From Candidatus Intricatilinea gracilis (GTDB taxonomy: Bacteria; Pseudomonadota; Gammaproteobacteria; Burkholderiales; Burkholderiaceae_C), in the NCBI GenBank assembly GCA_016702605.1, contig JADJDQ010000021.1, positions 310,001 through 374,000 on the forward strand: a stretch of 64,000 nucleotides of DNA, written 5' to 3'. The notes under the pieces were generated by a model. That model searched no databases. It was given only the letters and a program-made list of their open reading frames with translations, and was not told where the DNA came from. The position numbers and the translations under genes are program-made. Numbering within the stretch: the stretch's first letter is position 1; the number at the start of each line of letters is the position of its first letter. Positions 10,484-19,185 of this stretch are shown here, piece by piece.

Positions 10484-10636
10484 GTTCGACTGCTCGACGC
10501 GCGACTGATCGCGCAGTCGACCCGGCCATCGAGCGTGTTGCCGTCGACACAGCGGGTAGCCTTGCCCGCACCATGAGTCTTCCAATAGGCTTCGACTCGA
10601 CGGTCTTTGCAGGGTCTGCGAAAAGGCGAGCGCACA

Positions 10637-10663
10637 AAGCAAAAAGCCAGCGTATGCTGGCTT
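10637..10663 (-). terminator. Rho-independent terminator of tRNA-Leu
   Basis: Read on the minus strand, an eight-base-pair stem AAGCCAGC/GCTGGCTT with loop ATAC (10644-10663) runs into TTTTTGC. It lies about 40 bases beyond the tRNA 3' end, the expected place for its transcript to stop. Confidence 0.8.
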
Positions 10664-10703
10664 GTGCTTTTTGCCCGAAGGCTTTGCCTGTCGGCAAATC
10701 TGT

Positions 10704-10788
<85 letters not shown>

Positions 10789-10820
10789 TTTCAGGCTCGG
10801 CTTCAACAACCGAGACCGAA

Positions 10821-10850
10821 AGTATAGATTGAAAAGATTGCTCCATGCAA
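10821..10850 (-). promoter_or_regulatory. Candidate sigma-70 promoter of tRNA-Leu
   Basis: On the minus strand, TTGCAT (10850-10845) and TATACT (10826-10821) are separated by 18 bases and would start transcription about 25-30 bases before the tRNA. The -35 hexamer overlaps the ATG at 10845, an alternative start for rnr. Confidence 0.6.
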
Positions 10851-10877
10851 GTACCCCAAGCCGCAAAGGCAAGTTTG

Positions 10878-13301
10878 ATGAGTGAAGTCGAAGGTGTGGT
10901 CAACGGCCACCGTGATGGCCATGGCTTCATCGTTCGCGACGACGGTCAACCCGACGTCTATCTCGCCCCGCAGGAGATGCGCGCCGTGCTGCACCAGGAC
11001 CGCGTCAAGGCACGCGTCATCCGTTATGACCGCAAGGGTCGGCCCGAAGCCCGTGTGCTCGAGATCGTGTCGCGCAGAAAGGCCAACATCATCGGGCGTT
11101 TGCTCAACGAGAACGGCGCCTGGATCGTGGCGCCCGAAGACAAGCGCTATGGGCAGGACATCCTGATCCCCAAGAACGGCATTGCCAAGGCCGAGGCTGG
11201 TCAGGTGGTGGCGGTCGAGTTGACCGAGACACCGTCCTTGTATAGCCAACCGGTGGGCCGTGTCGTCGAGGTGCTCGGCGAGATCGACGACCCCGGTATG
11301 GAGATCGAGATCGCCGTGCGCAAGTACGAGGTGCCGCACACCTTCTCGCCGCAGACGCTGGCACAGACCGGCAAGCTGCCAGATCAGTTGCGTGCGGTCG
11401 ATTGCAAGCAGCGTGTCGACCTCACCGACGTGGCGCTCGTCACCATCGACGGTGAAGACGCCCGCGACTTCGACGACGCGGTGTATTGCGAGCCGGCCAA
11501 GGTGGGCAAGACCAAAGGCTGGCGCCTGATCGTGGCGATTGCCGATGTGAGCCATTACGTCAAGCCTGGCGACCCGCTGGATGCCGATGCGTATGAACGC
11601 GCCACGTCGGTCTACTTTCCGCGCCGGGTCATCCCGATGCTGCCCGAGAAGTTGTCCAATGGGCTTTGTTCGCTCAACCCCGATCAGGACCGGCTGAGCA
11701 TGGTGTGCGACATGCTCGTGAACGCCGCGGGTGAGGTCGAGGCCTACCAGTTCTATCCGGCTGTCATCAACTCGCATGCCCGGTTCACCTACACCGAGGT
11801 GGCGGCCATCCTGGCCAACACGCGTGGTCCCGAAGCTGTCAGACGCGGTGAACTCGTTGACCATCTGGTGCATCTGCACGAGGTCTACCGGGCGCTGCTC
11901 AAGCAGCGGTCGCTGCGCGGCGCCATCGACTTCGAGACCACCGAGACGCAGATCGTTTGCGACGAGCAGGGGCGCATCGAACGTATCGTGCCGCGCACCC
12001 GCACCGAGGCGCATCGCCTGATCGAGGAAGCCATGCTGGCCGCCAATGTCTGTGCGGCCGACTTCATCGAACAGGGCAAACACTCGTCGCTCTTTCGGGT
12101 GCATGAAGGCCCCACGCCCGAGAAACGTGTGACGCTGCAGAACTATCTGCGCGCCATGGGACTGGGGCTCAGCGTCAGCGACGACCCGAAGCCGGCCGAG
12201 TTCCAGGCCATCGCACGCCAGACCGCCGAACGGCCCGATGCGGCGCAGATCCACACCATGCTGCTGCGGTCGATGCAGCAGGCCATCTACACCCCCAGCA
12301 ACTCGGGCCACTTCGGCTTGGCCTATCCGGCCTACACCCACTTCACCAGCCCGATCCGGCGCTACCCCGACCTGCTGGTGCACCGTGTGATCAAGGCCTT
12401 GCTGGCCGAGCGACGTTACTCGCTGCAGTTGCCGGCCGGCGTGACAAGTGCCCTGGACAACAAACCGGCGGGCTATCTGCGCCGACCAGCCAAGGGCGCT
12501 GCCGCGGCCGCAGCCGGGCCGGCCAGTGCCAGCAGCAAGACGGCAGGGCAGGCGCGCAGTGGTGGCGCCGCCAAGGGATCGGAGGCCTGGGAGATTGCCG
12601 GCGCCCATTGCAGCGCCAACGAGCGCCGAGCCGACGAAGCCAGCCGTGACGTCGAGGCCTGGCTCAAGTGCCGCTTCATGCGTGAACGTCTGGGCGAAGA
12701 GTATTCGGGCACGGTCAACGCAGTGACCAGCTTCGGCCTGTTCGTCGTGCTCGACGAGTTGTATGTCGAAGGCCTCATCCACATCACCGAACTCGGCGGC
12801 GAGTACTACCGCTACGACGAGGTGCGCCAGGAGTTGCGCGGTGAACGCACGGGTGTGCGTTACGCCGTGGGGGCGAGGCTGAGGGTGCAGGTCAGCCGCG
12901 TCGACCTGGATGGGCGGCGCATCGACTTTCGCCTCGTGCGTGAAGGCGACAGCGCCACGCCGCAACGTTCGGCGCGCGAGCGCAGCGCGGCGGCGGCCAG
13001 CAGTGCCGAAAACGACCTCGCTGCCGTCAAGGACGCCGACCGGGTTGCGCGCCGCGCCGCCCGCCAGGCCAGCGCGCCGGCCAAGGGCAAGGGCATGGGT
13101 CGCGCCTCCAAGTCCGCCAAGTCGACCCGCCCAGGCTCTGCCGGCAAGTCCGACAAGGGGGGCGCACAGTCGCCCGGCACCACGCGGCCGGCACAGGGCG
13201 ACGCTTCGGCAGTGCTGGACAGGGCGGCCGGCGGACGCGGCAAGGGCGGTGCCGTCAAGCCGGGCCGCAGCTCACGCAAGAGCCGGGTCGTCACGCGCTG
13301 A
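10878..13301 (+). CDS. rnr: Ribonuclease R
   Basis: RNase R is a processive 3'-5' exoribonuclease that degrades structured RNA and acts in quality control. The product (about 807 residues) has an N-terminal cold-shock domain (VVNGHRDGHGFIVRDDG), the RNB catalytic domain with acidic cluster TIDGEDARDFDDAV, the HFTSPIRRYPDLLVHR segment, an S1 domain (EYSGTVNAVTSFGLFVVLDE), and a long basic Lys/Ser/Gly-rich tail. A low-complexity Ala/Gly/Ser insertion of about 50 residues (12427-12588) separates the RNB domain from the HCSANERRADEA segment. ATG 10878 is preferred because AAAGG lies eight bases upstream; ATG 10845 in the same frame would add 11 residues. Confidence 0.96.
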   Translation: MSEVEGVVNGHRDGHGFIVRDDGQPDVYLAPQEMRAVLHQDRVKARVIRYDRKGRPEARVLEIVSRRKANIIGRLLNENGAWIVAPEDKRYGQDILIPKNGIAKAEAGQVVAVELTETPSLYSQPVGRVVEVLGEIDDPGMEIEIAVRKYEVPHTFSPQTLAQTGKLPDQLRAVDCKQRVDLTDVALVTIDGEDARDFDDAVYCEPAKVGKTKGWRLIVAIADVSHYVKPGDPLDADAYERATSVYFPRRVIPMLPEKLSNGLCSLNPDQDRLSMVCDMLVNAAGEVEAYQFYPAVINSHARFTYTEVAAILANTRGPEAVRRGELVDHLVHLHEVYRALLKQRSLRGAIDFETTETQIVCDEQGRIERIVPRTRTEAHRLIEEAMLAANVCAADFIEQGKHSSLFRVHEGPTPEKRVTLQNYLRAMGLGLSVSDDPKPAEFQAIARQTAERPDAAQIHTMLLRSMQQAIYTPSNSGHFGLAYPAYTHFTSPIRRYPDLLVHRVIKALLAERRYSLQLPAGVTSALDNKPAGYLRRPAKGAAAAAAGPASASSKTAGQARSGGAAKGSEAWEIAGAHCSANERRADEASRDVEAWLKCRFMRERLGEEYSGTVNAVTSFGLFVVLDELYVEGLIHITELGGEYYRYDEVRQELRGERTGVRYAVGARLRVQVSRVDLDGRRIDFRLVREGDSATPQRSARERSAAAASSAENDLAAVKDADRVARRAARQASAPAKGKGMGRASKSAKSTRPGSAGKSDKGGAQSPGTTRPAQGDASAVLDRAAGGRGKGGAVKPGRSSRKSRVVTR

Positions 13302-13316
13302 AGGCGAGCGCACCGG

Positions 13317-15044
13317 TCAGAACAAGCCGCTGCGCAGGCCGGATCCCAGGGCAAGCACAAGCTCGCCGGCCGGCAGGGCCAGTCCGGCCGGGCTGGCCAG
13401 TTCGGCTGCGCGGCCGTGGCTCCACACGGCATAGGTACAAGCAGACAGGGCATCCGATGCCCAGGCTGATGCCTCTGGCTGCGCCTCGGCCGTTCGACCC
13501 GCCTGGCTCCACCAGCCACCCAGCCATCCCGCCAGCACGTCGCCACTGCCGGGCGTAGACAGCGCTGCACTGCCGCTGGGGTTGATGCCTGGCGTCAGAC
13601 CAGGCGCCATCACCACGCTGCCCGAGCCCTTGAGCACGACAGCGCAGCCGAAACGATCGACCAGTGCGCGGGCGGCGGCCAGCCGGTTGGCCTGCACGTC
13701 GGCGGCGCTGCTGCCGAGCAACCTGGCGGCTTCGAGCGGGTGGGGCGTGATCACCGTGGCCACTCCGCGCGCCGAACGGTGCCGCACGGCTTGCTGCAGT
13801 TCGACGCTTGCCGCGATGGCATTCAGCGCGTCGGCATCCAGTACCAGGCGATGGCTGTGCTCGATGAGGCCCGGCAGCCTTGCCGCGATCGACGTGCCGC
13901 CGCCACAACCTGCCACCACCGTGGCGGCGGACAGTTCGCGCGCGCTCGGGCTGGCTGGCATCGGATCGGCCGGGGCATGGCTGTCGTCATCAACGTCAGC
14001 GCCAGGGTCAGAGCCGGAGCCGGCCTGCGTCGACGGGGGCGAGGTCGAGGGTCGCATCATCAGTTCCGGCGCCTGCGTATCGAGGCTCGGCGCATCAGAG
14101 CCCTGGGCTTGCAGAAAGACGCGACCCGCGCCGGCGTGCAGTGCCGCACGGGCCGCCAATGCCACCGCGCCGATCATTCCCGTGGCGCCGCCCACCACCC
14201 ACACGTCGCCGAAGCTGCCCTTGTTCGACGCGTGATTGCGGGTCGATGGCCGCGCCGGCCCCAGTGTCAGGCCGGCCTGGGGAGCCAGGCCAGGGTCGGC
14301 CACCCCGAGGTCGTCGAACCAGATCTCGCCAGCCTGGTCACGACCCTGTGCCATCCACAGGCCTGGCGCAAGGCTCAGCAGCGCCAGCGTCCAGCGCGCC
14401 TTCACACACGGCGAGCCAGCCTTGCTGTCCAGCCAGCCGGTGTCGGACGGCAGGCCAGAAGGCAGGTCGACGGCCAGCACATCGAGCGCCAGGTGGTTGA
14501 GATAAGCGATCACCTGCGCGATTTCACCGGTCACCGCGCGGCTCAGGCCTCGGCCGAGCAGGGCGTCGATCACCAGATCGTCCGGGCCGAAGTCACCGGC
14601 CGTGGACCAGGCCGAGTCGCCCGCCGGGCGGATGACGACCCCGCCCTGCCGGGCGCGTGCCAGGGCGGTGCCTGCGTCGACGGGCAGACGAGCGTCGTCG
14701 CCGTGCGTCACCACCGTCACGCGGTAGCCGATCTGATGCAGTTGCAACGCGGCCTCGTAGCCATCACCACCGTTGTTGCCCGGCCCGGCCAGCACCAGCA
14801 CCTGGCGGGCATGAGGCTTGACCGCACGCGCCAGCGCAGCCACGGCGGCTCCGGCGCGCTGCATCAATGTGTAGGCGGGCAGGGCGGCCAGCGCGCGGGT
14901 CTCGACGGCACGTGCTGTGGCCGAGTCGTACAGGCCGAGCGGCCGGGCCCCGGTCGCCGCCGTGCCATGCGGGCCGTTCGCCAGGATGCGCCAGGGCGTG
15001 CCTGGGCGGGCGGGTGTGGTCCTGCGGGTCGAGGTCGGGTTCAT
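13317..15044 (-). CDS. nnr: Bifunctional NAD(P)HX epimerase / ADP-dependent dehydratase
   Basis: Nnr repairs NADH and NADPH hydrates: the N-terminal YjeF domain epimerises R- and S-forms, and the C-terminal ribokinase-like domain dehydrates S-NAD(P)HX using ADP. The epimerase part shows LAGPGNNGGDGYEAAL. The dehydratase part shows GSFGDVWVVGGATGMIGA, GCGGGTS, TPHPLEAARLLG and STPGSGDVLAG with the catalytic Asp. A Pro/Asp/Ser-rich insertion of about 35 residues interrupts the dehydratase domain (+ strand about 13960-14060). The start at 15044 overlaps the stop of the PIN gene as ATGA, so I prefer it over an upstream in-frame start. The product has 575 residues and converges on rnr with 15 bases between. 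Confidence 0.93.
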   Translation of the reverse strand: MNPTSTRRTTPARPGTPWRILANGPHGTAATGARPLGLYDSATARAVETRALAALPAYTLMQRAGAAVAALARAVKPHARQVLVLAGPGNNGGDGYEAALQLHQIGYRVTVVTHGDDARLPVDAGTALARARQGGVVIRPAGDSAWSTAGDFGPDDLVIDALLGRGLSRAVTGEIAQVIAYLNHLALDVLAVDLPSGLPSDTGWLDSKAGSPCVKARWTLALLSLAPGLWMAQGRDQAGEIWFDDLGVADPGLAPQAGLTLGPARPSTRNHASNKGSFGDVWVVGGATGMIGAVALAARAALHAGAGRVFLQAQGSDAPSLDTQAPELMMRPSTSPPSTQAGSGSDPGADVDDDSHAPADPMPASPSARELSAATVVAGCGGGTSIAARLPGLIEHSHRLVLDADALNAIAASVELQQAVRHRSARGVATVITPHPLEAARLLGSSAADVQANRLAAARALVDRFGCAVVLKGSGSVVMAPGLTPGINPSGSAALSTPGSGDVLAGWLGGWWSQAGRTAEAQPEASAWASDALSACTYAVWSHGRAAELASPAGLALPAGELVLALGSGLRSGLF

Positions 15045-15646
15045 GGCCTGGCCGCCCAGCGTTCGGGCGTGGTCACCCACACCCCGTGTGGCAGGGCCTT
15101 GCGGGCGAGCTTGAGCAGGGCGCGGTCGCGTGTCAGCAGCAACTGGGCGCCTTGCGTGATGGCCAGATCGACGAAGACCTGGTCATCCGGATCACTGCAG
15201 CGCGGCGTCAGGCGCGGCCAGCCTGGCGGGCTGGGCGTGTGGTCGTGCTCGACCAGCCGGGCATGGGCCTGGATCAAGTGGTCGACTCGTGCGCGGTCGG
15301 TCACCCGGGCCTTCAGCGGTTCGCGTCCGAGCACATGGTCGAACTCGCCGAGCATGGCCGCGCAGGTGATCCAGCGCAGCCGGCCCTCGGCCAGCGCGCG
15401 TCGCAGCGGATCCAGGCGCGGGTCATCGAAGACCAGCCAGTCGAACAGCACATTGGTGTCGATGACGGCGGTCGTGACGTGGGCCTGGGTGCCGGCCCTG
15501 GCATCGCCCGAGGTGACGGCCTGTGTGCCGCCCTGGATCCCTGGTCCGGACGATGTGTGCGGTGGCTCGTCTGTCGAAGGCACCGAGGCGATGCCGGCCG
15601 CCGCCGCGCTGAACGGGTCGCCGCCGCCGAGCGCCGTCTCAAGCAT
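15041..15646 (-). CDS. PIN-domain protein, putative ribonuclease
   Basis: The C-terminal ~145 residues form a PIN domain, a metal-dependent RNase fold. Acidic positions are visible at D63 (AVIDTNVLFDWL), E101 (MLGEFDHVL), D154/D155 (SDPDDQVFVDLA) and D174 (LLTRDRALL). This resembles the COG1569-type putative toxin group. About 55 residues of Gly/Ser/Thr/Pro-rich, probably disordered sequence precede it. The start at 15646 is chosen because it overlaps the amidase stop by eight bases. No antitoxin-sized gene is adjacent; instead the gene is coupled to the amidase upstream and nnr downstream (ATGA). Whether it is an active RNase, and on what target, cannot be told from sequence. Confidence 0.8.
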   Translation of the reverse strand: MLETALGGGDPFSAAAAGIASVPSTDEPPHTSSGPGIQGGTQAVTSGDARAGTQAHVTTAVIDTNVLFDWLVFDDPRLDPLRRALAEGRLRWITCAAMLGEFDHVLGREPLKARVTDRARVDHLIQAHARLVEHDHTPSPPGWPRLTPRCSDPDDQVFVDLAITQGAQLLLTRDRALLKLARKALPHGVWVTTPERWAARP

Positions 15647-17020
15647 TCGCCTGCGCCAGTGCGGTTTCGACAGCAAGCGCGCAGTCGAGCAGCTCGTCAT
15701 CGGCACCGTTGCCGGCCCAGAGCATCAGGCCCACCGGCAGATCGCCTGGCGCCTGGCAGGGCAGGCTGATGGCGCAGCCGTCGAACAGGTTCACCACCGA
15801 CGGGTTGCGCAGCAGCAGGGCGTTAACACGAAAGAACTCGTCGTCGCTGGCGACCAGATCGGCGATGGCCGGCGCCTCGATCGGCACGGTGGGGCTCAGC
15901 ACGACGTCGAAGCTTTGCAGCCGAGCCTGCACGCGAGTGATCCAGTCGCGCCGCGCCAGGTGCAGGGCGGCCAGCGTGACGGCGTCGATGGCCTCGCCGC
16001 GACGGATGCGGGTCACGACCCGCGGGTCGTACTCGGCCGCATGCTTGGCCAGCCGAGCGTAGTGGCCAGCCAGGCTTCGGCCGCCGTGATGCCACCGTTG
16101 GCGGTCAGCGCTGGCAGCTCGGCGAGTTCGGGCAGATCGATGTCGGTGATGGTCAGCCCGTTTCGGCGCAGTTGCTCGAGTGCGGCCTCCCAGCTGGCAC
16201 GCACGCTGGCGTCGAGCTGATCCTGGAACAGCGGCTTGACGACGGCGGCACGGCGCTGCTGCAAGGGTTTGCGGGTCAGCACCACGCGGCGATCGGCCAG
16301 CACCTCGTGCAGCAGCACGGCGTCGCGCACGCTCAGCGTGATGGCGCCCACCGTGTCCAGGCTGGGCGCCAGGGCGATGCTGCCGTCGGCAGGTGTGAGC
16401 CTCTGGCTGCACTTGTAGCCGACCAGGCCGTGCAACGCGGCGGGGATACGCAGCGAGCCGCCGGTGTCGCTGCCTAGCGTCGCCCAGGCTGCGCCACAGG
16501 CCACCGATGCGGCGCCGCCCGAGGTCGATCCGCCGGGGATACGCCCGGGACGACCCAGCACCGCCAGCGCGGGGTTGGCCGGTGTGCCCTGGTGCGGGTT
16601 GATGCCCACGCCCGAGAACGCGAATTCGCTCATCTGCGTGCGACCAGTGAACACGGCGCCGGCTCGCCGCAGCCGCGCCACCGCGACGGCGTCAGCCGTG
16701 GCGACCGGCGTGCCGGCCAGCACGGACGAGCCTGCGGTCGTCACCTCGCCGGATACGTCGTACAAGTCCTTGATGCTGATGGGTGCACCGAGCAACGCCG
16801 CGGTTGGCGGGACCGCGTTCTCGCCCGCCTGCGCCGCCGCATCGAGCGCCTGATCGGCGGCCAGCGCCGCAGCACGTGCGCCGTCGCCTTGCAGCAGGCA
16901 GTAAGCCTGTGCGCAAGCCGGTGTGGCGGCCTGGTCCAGGGCCTGGGCGACGACGTCGGTGGCGCGGCGCTGGCCGAGGCGCAAGGACGAGAGCAGTTCG
17001 GTAAGGTCGAAAGCGGGCAT
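15639..17020 (-). pseudogene. Amidase (amidase signature family), frameshifted
   Basis: This is an amidase-signature enzyme whose Ser-cisSer-Lys triad is intact: Lys in ISIKDLYDVSG, and the serines in GGSTSGGAASVACG and LGSDTGGSLRIPAA. The family hydrolyses amide bonds; the substrate is unknown. Reading frame changes once, near 16064. The first frame runs MPAFDLTELLSSL to AAEAWLA, and the second continues HYARLAKHAAEYDPRV to the end. Adding one G/C at the GTGGCC site on the + strand would restore a continuous product of about 460 residues. With all catalytic residues present, this is a recent mutation or a sequence error. Downstream it overlaps the PIN gene by eight bases, and upstream it diverges from rpsB. 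Confidence 0.85.
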
Positions 17021-17030
17021 CTGGCTGGGC

Positions 17031-17036
17031 TATACT
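17031..17036 (+). promoter_or_regulatory. Candidate -10 element of the rpsB operon
   Basis: TATACT sits in GGGCTATACTC, matching near-identical contexts before rpsF and carA. It lies about 230 bases before the rpsB ATG, leaving room for a long regulated leader. The -35 region is weak (TCGAAA, 18-base spacing). Confidence 0.45.
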
Positions 17037-17267
17037 CTTTGGGTTTTTCCGGGCGCGATTTTGCGTGGGTACATGCTACTCGCTGCCCTGCTCGAGCAAG
17101 TCGACCTGCGGCACACGGTGTGTGCGGCGGCGGCTGGAAAGACAAGTCGCGAATCCGGCTGCCAAAAGGTGTCGACCGTCTGGCCCGTTCATCGTTGTTC
17201 CTCGTGAACCGGTGCGGGCGAAGTGGCCGATTCAAGCCGGATTCCAGATCCAACCTTTGGAGTTCTC

Positions 17268-18011
17268 ATGTCCTTCTCCATGCGCGAAATGCTGGAAGCC
17301 GGCGTCCACTTCGGACACCAGACCCGCTTCTGGAATCCCAAGATGGCCCCGTACATCTTCGGCCATCGCAACAAGATCCACATCATCAACCTCGAAAAGA
17401 CGGTTCCGCTTTTCGAGGAAGCCACCAAGTTCGTGCGCCAGCTCGCCGCCCGCAAAGGCACCGTGCTGTTCGTCGGCACCAAGCGTCAGGCGCGCGAAGT
17501 CGTGGCTGCCGAAGCTGGCCGTGCCGGCATGCCCTATGTCGACCAGCGTTGGCTCGGCGGCATGTTGACCAACTTCAAGACGGTCAAGGGTTCGCTCAAG
17601 AAGCTCAAGGACATGCAGGTCCAGGTCGAAGCCGGCCTCGAAGCGATGAGCAAGAAGGAAGGCCTGATGTTCCAGCGCGAGCTCACCAAGCTCGAGAAGG
17701 ACATCGGCGGCATCCAGGACATGGCCGTGCTGCCTGACGCGCTGTTCGTCATCGACGTCGGTTATCACAAGATCGCCATTGCCGAAGCCCAGAAGCTCGG
17801 CATTCCCATCATCGGCGTGGTCGACACCAACCACAACCCGATCGGCATCGACTACGTCATCCCCGGTAACGACGACTCGGCCAAGGCCGTGGCGCTGTAT
17901 GCCCGTGTGATGGCCGACGCCGTGCTCGACGGCAAGGCCAACGCCATCAACGAGGTGGTCGAGGCGGTGCAATCGTCCGACGAGTTCGTCGAGGTCAACG
18001 AAGGCGCCTGA
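17268..18011 (+). CDS. rpsB: 30S ribosomal protein S2
   Basis: S2 binds the head/body junction of the 30S subunit and recruits S1. The 247-residue product begins with the strongly conserved MSFSMREMLEAGVHFGHQ and contains TNFKTVKGSLKKL and PDALFVIDVGYHKIAI, all family hallmarks. ATG 17268 is preceded by GGAG six bases away; the in-frame upstream part has no homology. It opens the rpsB-tsf-pyrH-frr cluster and is followed by a terminator-like hairpin, as in other proteobacteria, where S2 also represses its own operon. Confidence 0.98.
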   Translation: MSFSMREMLEAGVHFGHQTRFWNPKMAPYIFGHRNKIHIINLEKTVPLFEEATKFVRQLAARKGTVLFVGTKRQAREVVAAEAGRAGMPYVDQRWLGGMLTNFKTVKGSLKKLKDMQVQVEAGLEAMSKKEGLMFQRELTKLEKDIGGIQDMAVLPDALFVIDVGYHKIAIAEAQKLGIPIIGVVDTNHNPIGIDYVIPGNDDSAKAVALYARVMADAVLDGKANAINEVVEAVQSSDEFVEVNEGA

Positions 18012-18031
18012 GCGCACCTGCGTCGCTGATC

Positions 18032-18058
18032 AAGGGGCTGGCGACAGCCCTTTTTTTT
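18032..18058 (+). terminator. Terminator/attenuator between rpsB and tsf
   Basis: The stem GGGCTG (18035-18040)/CAGCCC (18045-18050) with loop GCGA is followed directly by eight T residues, a classical intrinsic terminator. Because tsf follows closely, it probably acts as an attenuator that lowers tsf relative to rpsB. Confidence 0.85.
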
Positions 18059-18134
18059 CAGGATCTCCCACGAGGGGGTCCGCCCGATTTCCGTCCGGCG
18101 GTCATGATGCCGCCAGTCACTCAGGAGTAATCAC

Positions 18135-19061
18135 ATGGCCACTATTTCCGCCAGCATGGTCGCCGCGCTGCGTGCCAAGACCGACGCCCCGATGATGGAG
18201 TGCAAGAAGGCACTCACCGAGGCCGACGGCAACATGGACAAGGCCGAGGAACTCTTGCGCGTCAAGCTCGGCAGCAAGGCCGGCAAGGCCGCGTCGCGCA
18301 TCACGGCCGAAGGCATCATCGCCGCCGCCGTGTCGGGTTCGACCGGCGCACTCATCGAAGTCAACTGCGAGACCGACTTCGTCTCCAAGAACGACGCCTT
18401 CGTCGCCTTCGTCAACGCCTGTGCCAAGTTGGTGGCCGAACACAACCCGGCCGACGTGGCCGCGCTGTCGGCCCTGCCGCTGGCACAGGAAGACTTTGGC
18501 CCGACCGTCGAAGACGTGCGCAAGGGCCTGATCGGCAAGATCGGCGAGAACATGGCGATCCGCCGCTTCAAGCGTTACTCCGGTGGTGGCGAACTGGCCC
18601 ACTACCTGCACGGCGTGCGTATCGGCGTGCTGGTCGAATACACCGGTGATGCCACGGCTGCCAAGGACACGGCAATGCACATCGCCGCCATGAAGCCCGT
18701 CTCGCTCACCTCGGCCGATGTGTCGCCCGAGTTGATCGAGAAGGAGCGCGCCGTGGCCGCCGGCAAGGCCGCCGAAGATGCCAAGGTCGCCGAAGCTGCC
18801 GGCAAGCCCGCGCAGTCGGCCGAAATCGTTGCCAAGCGTATCGAAGGTTCGGTGCAGAAGTTCCTGAAGGAAGTCTCGCTGCTCGACCAGGTCTTCGTGA
18901 AGGCTGCCGATGGCAAACAGACCGTGGGCGCGCATCTCAAGGCCGTCGGCACGACCGTGAAGGGTTTCACCCTGTACATCGTGGGTGAAGGCATCGAGAA
19001 GCGTCAGGACGACTTTGCCGCTGAAGTGGCCGCCCAGGTCGCTGCAGCCAAGGGTCAATAA
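18135..19061 (+). CDS. tsf: Elongation factor Ts
   Basis: EF-Ts regenerates EF-Tu-GTP by nucleotide exchange. The 308-residue product has the N-terminal UBA-like region (MVAALRAKTDAPMMECKKAL), the signature EVNCETDFVSKNDAFVAFV that inserts into EF-Tu, and a core with GENMAIRRFKRY. A good CAGGAG lies just before ATG 18135. It is the second gene of the rpsB cluster, beyond the attenuator hairpin. Confidence 0.98.
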   Translation: MATISASMVAALRAKTDAPMMECKKALTEADGNMDKAEELLRVKLGSKAGKAASRITAEGIIAAAVSGSTGALIEVNCETDFVSKNDAFVAFVNACAKLVAEHNPADVAALSALPLAQEDFGPTVEDVRKGLIGKIGENMAIRRFKRYSGGGELAHYLHGVRIGVLVEYTGDATAAKDTAMHIAAMKPVSLTSADVSPELIEKERAVAAGKAAEDAKVAEAAGKPAQSAEIVAKRIEGSVQKFLKEVSLLDQVFVKAADGKQTVGAHLKAVGTTVKGFTLYIVGEGIEKRQDDFAAEVAAQVAAAKGQ

Positions 19062-19185
19062 GCACTGCCCGAGAGTCGGCGCGGGCCACCGCCTGCAAGA
19101 TCCCCAGGTCACAGGCCTGACGGGGTTGGCACCGTTGGCCATCGCCTACACTCGACCTTCGTTGCACTGACCGAGGAACCACCAC

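Noticed and set aside
10803..12965. 720-codon minus-strand open frame opposite rnr
   Set aside because: Same shadow effect; it lacks a ribosome-binding site and any recognisable domain, and RNase R explains the region fully.
15041..15646. Complete toxin-antitoxin module at the PIN gene
   Set aside because: No small antitoxin-like gene lies on either side; neighbours are the amidase and nnr, with overlaps that leave no room.
13740..16220. 826-codon plus-strand open frame across nnr, the PIN gene and the amidase
   Set aside because: The minus-strand genes have catalytic motifs and overlapping start/stop codons; the plus-strand translation is Arg/Gln/Gly-rich with no family features.
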